From the NCBI GenBank assembly GCA_024710355.1, contig JANJUX010000056.1, positions 1 through 64,000 on the forward strand: DNA of 64,000 nt, written 5' to 3'. Below, piece by piece: positions 17,689-26,010 of the stretch; position 1 is the first letter of the stretch, and every line of letters begins with the position of its first letter. The notes below the pieces were generated by a model, which saw nothing but the letters and a program-made list of their open reading frames with translations, did no database searches and had not been told where the DNA came from. This DNA comes from Candidatus Rifleibacteriota bacterium (GTDB taxonomy: Bacteria > Muiribacteriota > Ozemobacteria > Ozemobacterales > Ozemobacteraceae). The position numbers and the translations under genes are program-made.

Positions 17689-17717
17689 TTGACCATATCG
17701 TTAAGTTAAAATATAAT
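17689..17717 (+). promoter_or_regulatory. Sigma-70-type promoter of the superoxide reductase gene
   Basis: TTGACC (17689-17694), a 17-nt spacer and a perfect TATAAT (17712-17717). Expected transcription start is near 17724, leaving a leader of about 32 nt that contains AGGAGG. This is the best consensus promoter in the window, which fits strong constitutive expression. Confidence 0.8.
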
Positions 17718-17755
17718 GCAGAGGCGAGATATCAGCATTCAGGAGGACTAAGGAT

Positions 17756-18136
17756 TTGACTAAGCTTCATAACGTGTATAAGTGTGAAATCTGTGGAAAC
17801 ATCATCGAAGTCGTTCATCCAGGCGCGCCGGCACTCGTTTGCTGCAGCATGGAAATGAAACTGATGGAAGAAAAGACTGCAGATTCTGCTGTTGAAAAGC
17901 ATGTGCCGGTCATCGAAAAAACCGCCAACGGCATCAAAGTTAAAGTCGGCAGCGTCCCCCACCCGATGGATGAAAAGCATTTTATTGAATGGATCGAAGT
18001 TATTGCCGGCAACCAGAAGTTTGTCAGGTTTTTAAAACCAGGCGAACCGGCAGAAGCCGAATTCTGTGTAAAAACCTCACCGATCACCGTCCGCGAATAC
18101 TGCAATATTCACGGCCTCTGGAAAAACGAAGCCTGA
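17756..18136 (+). CDS. dfx: Desulfoferrodoxin-type superoxide reductase
   Basis: This enzyme reduces superoxide to hydrogen peroxide without making oxygen, a trait of anaerobes and microaerophiles. The 126-residue length and both iron sites match the 2Fe desulfoferrodoxin class. Centre I has C9, C12 and the CC pair at 28-29 (YKCEIC...LVCCSM). Centre II has the histidines in EKHVPVIE, PHPMDEKHFIEW and the C-terminal CNIHG. Translation starts at TTG 17756, nine bases after AGGAGG, because no ATG or GTG lies between the ribosome site and the conserved N-terminus. It has its own strong promoter and stands alone. The electron donor (rubredoxin or similar) is not in the window. Confidence 0.96.
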   Translation: MTKLHNVYKCEICGNIIEVVHPGAPALVCCSMEMKLMEEKTADSAVEKHVPVIEKTANGIKVKVGSVPHPMDEKHFIEWIEVIAGNQKFVRFLKPGEPAEAEFCVKTSPITVREYCNIHGLWKNEA

Positions 18137-18247
18137 CCCAGTAAAGAACCTACCTCAGCCCGCCAATAAGCTCATAAGACGGTAAGAGGCAGGAAAACCC
18201 GGAGGGAAGGGGATTTACACATGCGCGACATCATCTGAACATGTGAA

Positions 18248-18275
18248 GGGCGGTCAGCTCTAAAGCCGGCCGCCC
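18248..18275. terminator. GC-rich hairpin between convergent genes
   Basis: GGGCGG pairs with CCGCCC, and after a 2-nt mismatch AGCT pairs with AGCC through a wobble. There is no T-tract on either side, so it may be a weak bidirectional terminator between the superoxide reductase and proline-rich genes. The rest of 18137-18294 shows no ORF or recognised RNA motif. Confidence 0.35.
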
Positions 18276-18294
18276 CCCCGGATCTCTTCTGATT

Positions 18295-19419
18295 TTACCG
18301 ACCGATGCTCACCCGCTTGCCTTCACGGTGGCGGGTGTCTGCTTTTTCGGGCCCGTTTTCGCCATGAACTTTAACCGGGAAATCCAGCGCCAGACCGATG
18401 GTTTTACCGGCAGGGTCGGCGCCGAAAACTTTCAGACTGCCACCGGCCGGCAGACCATCATCGTGAACGAAAAGATTTTCGAGGCTACCCTGCATTTTCC
18501 AGGGGTTGCCGAAGGCATCCCAGCTATAGGCATAAAAACTGCCGGTCATGGTTCCGGTGCGGGTAAACTGGGCCCGCACATGCGTGCGCCGGCGACTGCG
18601 GCCATCAAAAACCAGATCGACATAAACCGCTGTCTTGATGGGTTTGATCCAACCATTCAGACGATTGTCAAAATCACCGTAGAACCTGTATTCTACCGCA
18701 TCATGTGAGCGGTCACGCAACACCTTGTCGTTACCGGAAGCAACAAATCTCGATGGCACCGGAAACCCCTTAAGACCGAGAAGATCGGCACAGACTCTTC
18801 CTGTCAGCTGAATTCTCCGAAGTTCTTCGGCACTCTCGGGCTTGTCGACTATTGTGCGCATGGTTTTGAGAGAGCGCAACAGCCTTTTTATCTGATTGGC
18901 CAGATCTGCGGTGATCAGCTGCATAACCCGCTGTCCGGCGGGGGCTGAGGTGACGAACTGCTGATTGAATCTTGCAGAATCAGGAACATCGGCCGAACCG
19001 GAGCCGGCGTTCTGAGGGGCCGCAGGGGGCGGAGAAGGTGGGAGCACCGGCGGTGCCGGTGGTGCTGAAAATGGCGGTGGATCGGCAACTGGCGAAGAGT
19101 CTGCCGGAACAGACGATGCCGGCGCTTCAACCGGAGCCGGGGGCGGCACCATCGGAGCGGCAGTCTGAGGCTGAGCTGCAGGCGCTTCGGCCGGCAGAGC
19201 GGTGACGTTGCCGACGTTTCCCGGAGGTGGTGGCGGCGGAGGCGTTGCAGGCGAGATCTGCGGCAGAGCGAAGCTATAACCTGGCGGCGGCGGCGGCGGC
19301 GTAATACTGCCTTCACTCAGCAGCGGGTAATCGCCGGTATTGCCGGTCTGTGCTCCGGCAATGTTCACGGTGGGCCCCAAAATGCAGGCTAAAGCCACAA
19401 GCAAAAATCTGTATTTCAT
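18295..19419 (-). CDS. Exported proline-rich protein
   Basis: This 374-residue protein has a clear signal peptide (MKYRFLLVALACILG, cleavage near AGAQ). Residues about 25-165 are Pro/Ala-rich with PPPPPP and PPPPPPP runs and PAPP repeats, likely an extended wall- or periplasm-spanning linker. The remaining 200 residues form a globular domain with beta strands (HDAVEYRFYGDFDNRLNGW, then AVYVDLVFDG). The longest frame starts at 19524. The ATG at 19419 follows CAGGGA and starts the signal peptide, so I use it. Its promoter candidate overlaps a Fur-box-like palindrome, so expression may respond to iron or a related metal. Family not recognised. Confidence 0.7.
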   Translation of the reverse strand: MKYRFLLVALACILGPTVNIAGAQTGNTGDYPLLSEGSITPPPPPPGYSFALPQISPATPPPPPPPGNVGNVTALPAEAPAAQPQTAAPMVPPPAPVEAPASSVPADSSPVADPPPFSAPPAPPVLPPSPPPAAPQNAGSGSADVPDSARFNQQFVTSAPAGQRVMQLITADLANQIKRLLRSLKTMRTIVDKPESAEELRRIQLTGRVCADLLGLKGFPVPSRFVASGNDKVLRDRSHDAVEYRFYGDFDNRLNGWIKPIKTAVYVDLVFDGRSRRRTHVRAQFTRTGTMTGSFYAYSWDAFGNPWKMQGSLENLFVHDDGLPAGGSLKVFGADPAGKTIGLALDFPVKVHGENGPEKADTRHREGKRVSIGR

Positions 19420-19560
19420 AAAATCCCTGCTCCTGATCGTAAATTCCAGCTCTTTCTTCGCCTTCGCGGCGGCCATCAGCACCGACATAAGCCTCCTGAG
19501 CCCGACCGACACCGTTTTTCGCATCGAATCGAGTCAGAGCTTAAGGTATCTAAAAGCATA

Positions 19561-19588
19561 AAAATATCCAGTAAATTTCAATCGTCAA
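19561..19588 (-). promoter_or_regulatory. Promoter of the proline-rich protein gene
   Basis: On the minus strand TTGACG (19588-19583), a 16-nt spacer and TATTTT (19566-19561). The -35 shares four bases with the adjacent palindrome, so a repressor bound there would block RNA polymerase. The leader would be about 135 nt. Confidence 0.45.
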
Positions 19589-19601
19589 TGATAATCATTG
19601 A
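19585..19601. promoter_or_regulatory. Fur-box-like palindrome
   Basis: TCAATGAT-A-ATCATTGA is a perfect 8-bp inverted repeat. Its central 13 bases AATGATAATCATT are identical to the core of the classical 19-bp Fur box, and the 19-mer matches at 14 positions. The regulator could be Fur or a relative such as Zur or PerR. Identity is inferred from the motif. Confidence 0.6.
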
Positions 19602-19627
19602 ATTAATTAGATTTAAATCAATTCAAT
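19598..19627. repeat. AT-rich nested inverted repeats in a divergent promoter region
   Basis: ATTGAATT (19598-19605) and AATTCAAT (19620-19627) form an inverted repeat that encloses the palindrome GATTTAAATC (19610-19619). The whole 19420-19821 gap (402 bp) is otherwise non-coding. It holds the promoter and Fur-like box described separately and, at 19809-19818, the ribosome site of the SET gene. I found no convincing plus-strand promoter. Confidence 0.45.
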
Positions 19628-19821
19628 CAAAATTTAACACCCAATCAACTGCCGTTGTCTGCGGCCCGCCAAAAACAGACTATAAGCTTATTGAAGCCGT
19701 ACATCGTCAGCGTTAGAATTGCGCTGTTCAAATAACATATACACCAGCTCCAAAGGCAACAATCCACAATCTCCCCCACCCCTGTCCCAATTGTTTCATT
19801 TTCTGCTTTGAAAGGAACACT

Positions 19822-20508
19822 ATGATCCATCCCTCGACAGAACTTCGTTTCATCAATGATGAGATTGGTTACGGCGTTGTCGCAACCAGGTTTATCCCCA
19901 AAGGCACCATCGTCTGGGCTTTTGACAAACTTGACCGCGAATTCACCCCGAACCAGCTCGATCAACTGGCCCCGATGTATAAAGAAATTCTGTTTAAATA
20001 CTCTTTCCGCAACAGTAAGGGGAATCAGGTTCTCTGCTGGGATAACGGCCGCTATGTCAATCACAGTTTCCATTCAAACTGCATGACCACACCTTATGAC
20101 TTTGAGATTGCAATTCGCGACATCAAAGCTGGCGAAGAGCTGACCGACGATTACGGCTACCTGAACGTCGAAGAGCCCTTCAGGGGCATTAACGAAGGCA
20201 CCCGCCGCAAGATCGTCTACCCCGACGATCTGGTCAGATACCACAAAACCTGGGACAAACAGCTCATCAGGGCAATGAAGCACATTCACAAGGTTGAACA
20301 GCCCCTCAAACCGATTCTCACTCAGGAAACCTGGGAAAAGGCTGTTGCTATCGCCGAAGGGCGCGAAGAAATGGATTCGATCCTCAACTGTTACTATGAT
20401 GAACACCAGGTTCTGCCGCACGATTTCAAACCGACCAGCATGATGGTCTCAGAAATCCCGTCACGGGTTCACGACAATTCTTCAAGAACCAGACACCATC
20501 ACAAATAA
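19822..20508 (+). CDS. SET-domain protein (putative protein lysine methyltransferase)
   Basis: This 228-residue protein has a compact SET domain at about 8-120. The N-terminal strand carries the GYGVVATRFIPKGT motif, where S-adenosylmethionine binding begins. RYVNHSFHSNC matches the NHS/C knot, and GEELTDDYGY supplies the catalytic Tyr of the xDYxY type. Unlike many eukaryotic homologues it has no pre-SET cysteines. The 100-residue C-terminal extension is helical and ends in a basic, His-rich tail (RTRHHHK) that may contact nucleic acid or partner protein. AAAGGAAC precedes the ATG. It is a single gene closed by a terminator. Bacterial SET proteins are often small and of unknown target, and nothing here identifies the substrate. 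Confidence 0.85.
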   Translation: MIHPSTELRFINDEIGYGVVATRFIPKGTIVWAFDKLDREFTPNQLDQLAPMYKEILFKYSFRNSKGNQVLCWDNGRYVNHSFHSNCMTTPYDFEIAIRDIKAGEELTDDYGYLNVEEPFRGINEGTRRKIVYPDDLVRYHKTWDKQLIRAMKHIHKVEQPLKPILTQETWEKAVAIAEGREEMDSILNCYYDEHQVLPHDFKPTSMMVSEIPSRVHDNSSRTRHHHK

Positions 20509-20518
20509 GCTTTACCTG

Positions 20519-20561
20519 GCGCCGGCCTTTTCTCATCAGGGAAAAGGCCGGTGCTGCTTTT
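20519..20561 (+). terminator. Rho-independent terminator after the SET gene
   Basis: GCGCCGGCCTTTT and AAAAGGCCGGTGC form a 13-bp stem with one G-T pair and a 10-nt loop, followed by TGCTTTT. It also separates the convergent vWA operon, whose last stop codon is at 20569. Confidence 0.8.
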
Positions 20562-20568
20562 AGCGCGA

Positions 20569-23385
20569 TCAGCGCCGGGTACGCTTCTCCGCCTGTTTTC
20601 TCGCCGTCTTAAGAGCCTGCGAAAATCCCGGCGAGCTGTTGTTTTCTGGTGGCTGAACAGCGGCGGTGGGTGGCTCCGTTCGCGCCGATTCTTTTTCAAT
20701 GCTGTTTTCAGGAGTTTCTCCCCCTTTAACACCTGCAAGTGGCGAAGAAGCCGCAGCCTTGTGCGGTGCGACGGTCGGGGGCACGCCCAGCTGTTTACGA
20801 CCGCCGGCAACCGTTCTCAACCTGGCAAGCAGTATGGCGAGCAGGCCGGTGCGGCGTTCGGCAACTTCGATGATAAAAAGCAGCAGTGCCAGAAACAGCA
20901 GTTCTTCGGCAAGACTGCGAAACTGGATTTTTGCCGGCAGAGATTTCCAGACCTGGCCCAGATCGATGACTTCTTTGCCACCGGTAACCGATGCCAGCTC
21001 CTTGAGCTCGGCCAGACCATCACGAAAACGCGCCGGGGCGAACTCGGGCCCATAAAGCTGACAGACCGGCGACAGCCGTTTCTGCTGCCTGCCTGACCTG
21101 ATCACCCCCGAAATCACCTCGTTTCCGCGCAGCATGGCCTCTGCCCGCAGCGAATCAGCTGAATCCCAGTGCAGATTCAGAGTCTCCTGCACCGGCTCCT
21201 GACCTTCGGCAAGTCTTATCAGCCTCACTTCAGGCGTTTCTCTCAGACTGTCGCGTTCACGCTCAGGGTCGAGAAGCAGGGAAACCTTCCAGACACCATT
21301 ATCAATCTGCTGCGTGACCGCCATTTCGCCAAAACTCTGGCGGTCGTCGAGGGCTGCCCAGCGACTGGCACCGAGCAGAACTGCAGCAGCGTCTTTATCG
21401 CCGGCAAATTTGCCGGCATGCGGCCCTCCGGTGACTCCCATATAGCAGACCACACGGCCGAGACCAGACTGCCACGCCGCCAGTAACGGGGCCTTGTTTT
21501 CGTCTGTCGTCTGCAGCGCCGCAAAGGCCTCATTTCTCAGGTAACACAGGTTGTAGGCACCGATCTCAGAGCTTATCAGCCCAGGGTTTTCGATAAATCT
21601 GGCGACGCCGGGCAAAGACACGATTCCGGCCGGCTCTTCGATAAAGGTGCTGCGCGCCGCCACAAAAGTATCCTGCGAAAAGAGCCGAGGCAGCTCTTCC
21701 GGGTCACGGGTAAAAAATATGCGCCCCTTGCCCGCTTCGGCGATCTTGCGCAGCAGATTCGCGTCAGAATCTGTCTCGCTGCCAAGCCCGATGACACTCA
21801 AGGTCAGGCCGGCGCCGGTGGCTTTATCGAGCAGTTCCCAGTAGCGGCCAGGCTGCTCTGAGTCAGAAGCGTCGGCAAAAAGTATGATATGCCTGGTCTT
21901 TGCCTCGGCATTCAACAGCATTTCGGCCGCCTTACTGATGCCCTCGAAAACATAGATCCCGCCCCCCGAAGACTCGACCCGCAGAATACGGTCGCGCCAT
22001 TTTGCTTTCTCGGTCATGCGCTGCAGAGGAACGACTTCGTGTGCCTGAGTGTCGACGGCCAGCAGCCCAAACTCATCGAAAGGCGAAAGCAGGTCGAGAG
22101 AACTGGCGGCTGCGATATTCGCAAGATCCATTTTGGTGCGATCACCACGGGCCGGAGCCGCCATACTGCCGGAACGGTCGAGCACCACCATCAGCGCCAG
22201 GGCCAGTTTGCGGTGCTGACTGCGAAGCTCAAGTGAAACCGGCAGTACCGGCTCAATTGGCGACTGATAATAGCCGCCGTTGCCATAGGAATTTTTGCCG
22301 CCGGTCAGCACCAGACCACCACCAACATGGTGAACCCAGGCAGCCAGCAGCTGCATGCCGTGCATGGAAACCCTTTCGGCGGCGACATTCTCAAGAATTA
22401 CCGCCGAATACCCGGCAAGAAATTCAAGACTCCAGGAAATCTGCCCCGGAGCCTGCAGGTCGACTGCAAGCCCCGACTGCTGCAACAATTGCCACATCGG
22501 CGAATCTGCATTTTCAGAAACCACAAGAAATGGCTTCTGGCCAATGACCTCACTGATGGCCTTCGCATTGTTGTTTTCGGGCATCGGGTCCGGCCCCTGC
22601 CCGTTAACCTGCAGGCGAAACCTGATAACAGAAGCTTCAGGCGCCTGCAGACTGAAAGCAAGGCTGTTTTCGCCCGGCCGCAGCAAGCGTGAAAAACTGG
22701 CAATCAGACGGTCAGACGCGAACAATGAAACCTGGCCGGCCTGCTCGACCGGCGAAAAAACTCTGGCACCGGCCATAAAAGCCTCGCCCGGGTTCAGCAA
22801 CGCCGGCACCTGAAATTCAGTAATCGCAACATCACCGGCCAGATCACGACCGACCAGACGAAAGTCGAGTGGAATGCCACGGGCAGCTGCCTGAAAAGCA
22901 ATATTGCGCGGATCATTGCCGGTCCAGAGACCGTCAGAAATAATCAGAATTCTGCCGGTAAGATCGCCGGCAATCAGCGATAAAGCTCTTTTTAAACCTT
23001 CATCGAGACGCGAAGCCGCACGCCCGACAGTTGCCGAGAAACCTGAAAATGCGCTTCTGGCCGGAGCCATTTCGACCGCCGCCTCTTCGCCAAAAGTTAC
23101 CAGCCCAAGCGAAGCGCCGGCCGACATACCGCTTTTCAGCATTTCCATGGTTTCTGCAATACGCTGATCGGAGTTGCCTGGCATCGACAGACTGCGATCA
23201 GCGACAATCACCAGAGTACCGGCACGGCCTGGGAATCGCAGCTGCAGACCGGCCAGAGCCAGAACCACCAGGGCTATCACCAGAACGCGCAGAAAGAGCA
23301 GACGCCGGCTCAGCGGCCGATAATACCAGACCAGCCAGAGAAGCGGCATGAACAGCAGCAACCAGTGAGGATCAGAAAGCAGCAT
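20569..23385 (-). CDS. Large membrane protein with two von Willebrand A domains
   Basis: This 938-residue protein begins with two transmembrane helices (about 8-20 and 30-47). The first vWA domain carries the MIDAS start DRSLS at 63-67. A beta region and a segment at about 285-385 resemble the glutamine-amidotransferase-like fold found in such proteins. The second vWA starts at VVLDRSGSM (D403). A late transmembrane helix lies near 815-835 (LLFLALLLFIIEVAE), then a basic, Pro/Ala-rich cytosolic tail. It is the last gene of the eight-gene operon and overlaps its upstream neighbour by 14 bp. AGGAGG precedes the ATG. vWA proteins in MoxR operons are thought to be clients or partners of the AAA ATPase in assembling membrane complexes. 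The substrate here is unknown. Confidence 0.85.
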   Translation of the reverse strand: MLLSDPHWLLLFMPLLWLVWYYRPLSRRLLFLRVLVIALVVLALAGLQLRFPGRAGTLVIVADRSLSMPGNSDQRIAETMEMLKSGMSAGASLGLVTFGEEAAVEMAPARSAFSGFSATVGRAASRLDEGLKRALSLIAGDLTGRILIISDGLWTGNDPRNIAFQAAARGIPLDFRLVGRDLAGDVAITEFQVPALLNPGEAFMAGARVFSPVEQAGQVSLFASDRLIASFSRLLRPGENSLAFSLQAPEASVIRFRLQVNGQGPDPMPENNNAKAISEVIGQKPFLVVSENADSPMWQLLQQSGLAVDLQAPGQISWSLEFLAGYSAVILENVAAERVSMHGMQLLAAWVHHVGGGLVLTGGKNSYGNGGYYQSPIEPVLPVSLELRSQHRKLALALMVVLDRSGSMAAPARGDRTKMDLANIAAASSLDLLSPFDEFGLLAVDTQAHEVVPLQRMTEKAKWRDRILRVESSGGGIYVFEGISKAAEMLLNAEAKTRHIILFADASDSEQPGRYWELLDKATGAGLTLSVIGLGSETDSDANLLRKIAEAGKGRIFFTRDPEELPRLFSQDTFVAARSTFIEEPAGIVSLPGVARFIENPGLISSEIGAYNLCYLRNEAFAALQTTDENKAPLLAAWQSGLGRVVCYMGVTGGPHAGKFAGDKDAAAVLLGASRWAALDDRQSFGEMAVTQQIDNGVWKVSLLLDPERERDSLRETPEVRLIRLAEGQEPVQETLNLHWDSADSLRAEAMLRGNEVISGVIRSGRQQKRLSPVCQLYGPEFAPARFRDGLAELKELASVTGGKEVIDLGQVWKSLPAKIQFRSLAEELLFLALLLFIIEVAERRTGLLAILLARLRTVAGGRKQLGVPPTVAPHKAAASSPLAGVKGGETPENSIEKESARTEPPTAAVQPPENNSSPGFSQALKTARKQAEKRTRR

Positions 23386-25138
23386 CTGCAGACCTCCTGT
23401 GCATGGTCAGAAACTGGTGCAGCGCCAGCAGCAAAAGGGCTGGTACGATAAACCACCAGCGGACGTCGGCAAAATTAAGCATTGTTTCAGCAGGCAACGG
23501 CAGTTCCGGCAGCCCGCTGGCACCGGCGGCCCGCAAATCAGACTCCTTGGCTGAACAGAGATTGACGGCAATCCGCCAGCTGGCAGCACCAGCCCTGACC
23601 TGGTAAAGACCGGGCGGAAGCCCGGGAAATACGGCCTGACGTCGCCATCCGACAGCTTCAGCGACCGACGAACCATCTTCAGAGAGAATCTCGGCCCGCT
23701 CGACCTCCGGCGGCAAAGATACTGCAATGTCGGAGCCACTGCGAAAATTGAAGGCTGCCGGCCCCGGAGAAAACTGCTGTCGCCAGGCAAGAAGGTTATA
23801 GAACAGGGCCGGCCATAGAGCACTTTTGTGCAGATCGGAATATTCGGGAGTATAGTTGAAAACGGCCGTCAGATTTTGTTCGGGTCTTCCCTGCACTTCG
23901 AGCAGCGGAACCGTTCCGGCTGACATGAGAACCTGACCTTCTGCCCGCACGGCAGAATCGACGGCCCAGGCGGCCCGAACCGGCGGTAGACCGGCCGTCA
24001 GTGGATGTATCTTATCAAGAGAAACGCTGCCGGAAAAAGCAGCCGGTTGTGAAGCAACCTTGAATACGAACTGCCAGAGGCTGTCATCAGCAGCCACAGT
24101 CTGGCGACTCGTAAAAAGCAGCTGAGACGAGGAGCCGGTAACTTTTGCCAGCCCCGAAGCTTCAATTGCCCGGGTCACTGTCTGCTGCAGAAGCTTAGAG
24201 CTGATATCGACTGCGACATCAAGCGGCACACGCCTGATCGGCAGAAGCCAGGCGACGTTATCAAAAGTGACAGGGTCGTTTTTGATGTTTGCCTGCACTG
24301 CCAGAGCTGTTTCATTTATCACAAACCTGACGCGGCGTGTTTCGCCAGGTTGCAACATGGTATCGATGCTTTCAATCAGGCGATTCTGCTCCGGCAGCAG
24401 AATTTCGGCCTCGAGCCGGCAGGGTTCAGCAGCAAAACTGGTAAACTCGACAAAGCATCTGTCAGCACCACCGAGTGCGTAGCGACTGGCAGCGGTGACA
24501 GCAACATTGCTCAGGGGCCTGCCAAAAGACAGCCATTGCATTCGCCCTTCGGAGTTCTTTTCTGCTGGGCGGTCAGTAAAAACGAGAACGCTGACATCTG
24601 ACGCAAAACTCTCTGTGACATAGCGTAATGCCTTGAAAAGATCAGCATCAGCCGCATGACATCGCCACTCTACGAGCATTGTCGCCGCTTCCGCTGGTGT
24701 CATGTCGTGCCGGCCGATCACTTCGGGCTGAGCACCTGCCCTTATCATGGTAATACGCGTCGAAGGAGCGGCAAATACCACCCGCTCAATATATTTGAGT
24801 GCAGCGGCTTTCGGGCTGTCAGGGGCATTTACCACCATCGACAGGGAATCGTCAAGTATCAGTATCACCGGAATCAGCTTTTCTCCGGTAATCGCGCGTG
24901 GGTTTGCAGCAGCAAGCACCAGCAGCACCAGGATCGCAATTTCAACCAGCAGAATGAAAGGCGTCTGTGGCACGGTCAGTCTGCGCCCTCCCTCGGCCGG
25001 GGTCTGGCGACGACCGAAAAACATCAGCGACGACACCTTAACGTCTCTGGCCTGCCTTCTGAAAAGATAAACCGCGGCCAGAGCGCTTATGGCAAGTAAA
25101 CCCCAGAGAGCCGCCGGGCTCATGAAAAATGGCATCAT
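23372..25138 (-). CDS. BatA-like membrane vWA protein
   Basis: This 588-residue protein has the BatA-type N-terminus: TM1 at about 8-24, a short cytosolic loop with a basic RRQARDVKVSS segment, then TM2 at about 60-78. The vWA domain begins with LDDSLS (D96, S98, S100), a complete DxSxS metal site. A beta-rich periplasmic region follows, and a C-terminal helix (about 560-575) returns to the membrane. The start is MM: the second ATG at 25132-25135 is six bases from AGGAGC and could be the real one. The gene overlaps DUF58 upstream and the large vWA gene downstream by a few bases, so translation is coupled. Function is inferred from the operon. Confidence 0.85.
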   Translation of the reverse strand: MMPFFMSPAALWGLLAISALAAVYLFRRQARDVKVSSLMFFGRRQTPAEGGRRLTVPQTPFILLVEIAILVLLVLAAANPRAITGEKLIPVILILDDSLSMVVNAPDSPKAAALKYIERVVFAAPSTRITMIRAGAQPEVIGRHDMTPAEAATMLVEWRCHAADADLFKALRYVTESFASDVSVLVFTDRPAEKNSEGRMQWLSFGRPLSNVAVTAASRYALGGADRCFVEFTSFAAEPCRLEAEILLPEQNRLIESIDTMLQPGETRRVRFVINETALAVQANIKNDPVTFDNVAWLLPIRRVPLDVAVDISSKLLQQTVTRAIEASGLAKVTGSSSQLLFTSRQTVAADDSLWQFVFKVASQPAAFSGSVSLDKIHPLTAGLPPVRAAWAVDSAVRAEGQVLMSAGTVPLLEVQGRPEQNLTAVFNYTPEYSDLHKSALWPALFYNLLAWRQQFSPGPAAFNFRSGSDIAVSLPPEVERAEILSEDGSSVAEAVGWRRQAVFPGLPPGLYQVRAGAASWRIAVNLCSAKESDLRAAGASGLPELPLPAETMLNFADVRWWFIVPALLLLALHQFLTMHRRSADAAF

Positions 25139-26010
25139 CTGCTCCTGGCCATGAGAATTTCGTTTTTCAGCAGCTCTTCCGGCACCATTTCGTGCAGAAA
25201 ACTGCCGGCGACGCAGCGGGTAAAAACTGCACCGGCTCTGGTACAGCTCCGCTTCCAGTATTCCTGGTGCCGGGTAAAATTCGCCTGATATTCGCGCAGC
25301 AAACCCTCTTCAGCCACCACTTCGACCGCCTCCCCGCTTTCGCAATCGAGAATTCTCACATTGCCCGACAGCGGTGGCAGAATATCAGTCTCGGCAAGCA
25401 GCTGCACTATAACCAGCAAAGCTGCGTTATTAGAAAGCTGGCGCAGAACCGCCTGCGGTTCCTCTTTCCAGAACAGGTCACTGATCAGCACTCTGACACC
25501 CGCAGGCCTTAAGGCTGGCGGAAAACTGACGAGCGTCTGCCCGATGTTACCGCTGAAATCGCAGTCATTGCCAGGCCAGTCGTGAATTGGCAGCGAAGCC
25601 GGTTCAACTCTGCGGCAACGGTCTTTGACGATCCATGCTGACACAGTATAACCGGCATTGATTGCCGCAGTTCGCAGAATTGCCGTCATCGCGTAGAGAG
25701 CTTCGCGCTTGCGGCTACCGTCAAGCTGCATCGACAGTGAGGCATCGACCAGCAGATCGAGATGCGGCGAAACCTCTTCGCGAAACAGCTTGACCGTAAG
25801 ACGATCGGAACGCGCCATGGCATTCCAGTCGATGTGCCTGACGTCATCACCGGGCTGATATTCACGGTGATCGACAAATTCGAGCGAATTGCCGGTATTG
25901 CGACCGAAGCGGCCGCCACCCTGCAGCCCGGAAAAACGTGAAGAAACGTTGAGGTAGAAACGCTGGCCGGCAAGCTCAGCAGCGCTGACCGTTTCCTTGA
26001 GACTGCTCAT
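25135..26010 (-). CDS. DUF58 domain protein
   Basis: This is a 291-residue cytosolic protein. The conserved DUF58 signature YQPGDDVRHIDWNAMAR lies near 53-69. Downstream, a vWA-like fold begins with LLVDASLSM, keeping a DxSxS metal motif. The N-terminal region carries RFSGLQGGGRFG, a typical DUF58 entry. DUF58 proteins regularly pair with MoxR ATPases and vWA membrane proteins, as seen here. The ATG overlaps the stop of the ABC permease gene (ATGA-type) and has no ribosome site of its own, so it depends on coupled translation. Confidence 0.9.
   Translation of the reverse strand: MSSLKETVSAAELAGQRFYLNVSSRFSGLQGGGRFGRNTGNSLEFVDHREYQPGDDVRHIDWNAMARSDRLTVKLFREEVSPHLDLLVDASLSMQLDGSRKREALYAMTAILRTAAINAGYTVSAWIVKDRCRRVEPASLPIHDWPGNDCDFSGNIGQTLVSFPPALRPAGVRVLISDLFWKEEPQAVLRQLSNNAALLVIVQLLAETDILPPLSGNVRILDCESGEAVEVVAEEGLLREYQANFTRHQEYWKRSCTRAGAVFTRCVAGSFLHEMVPEELLKNEILMARSR

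Noticed and set aside
18137..18294. Possible small RNA between the superoxide reductase and proline-rich genes
   Set aside because: There is a hairpin but no promoter, no T-tract and no known RNA motif.
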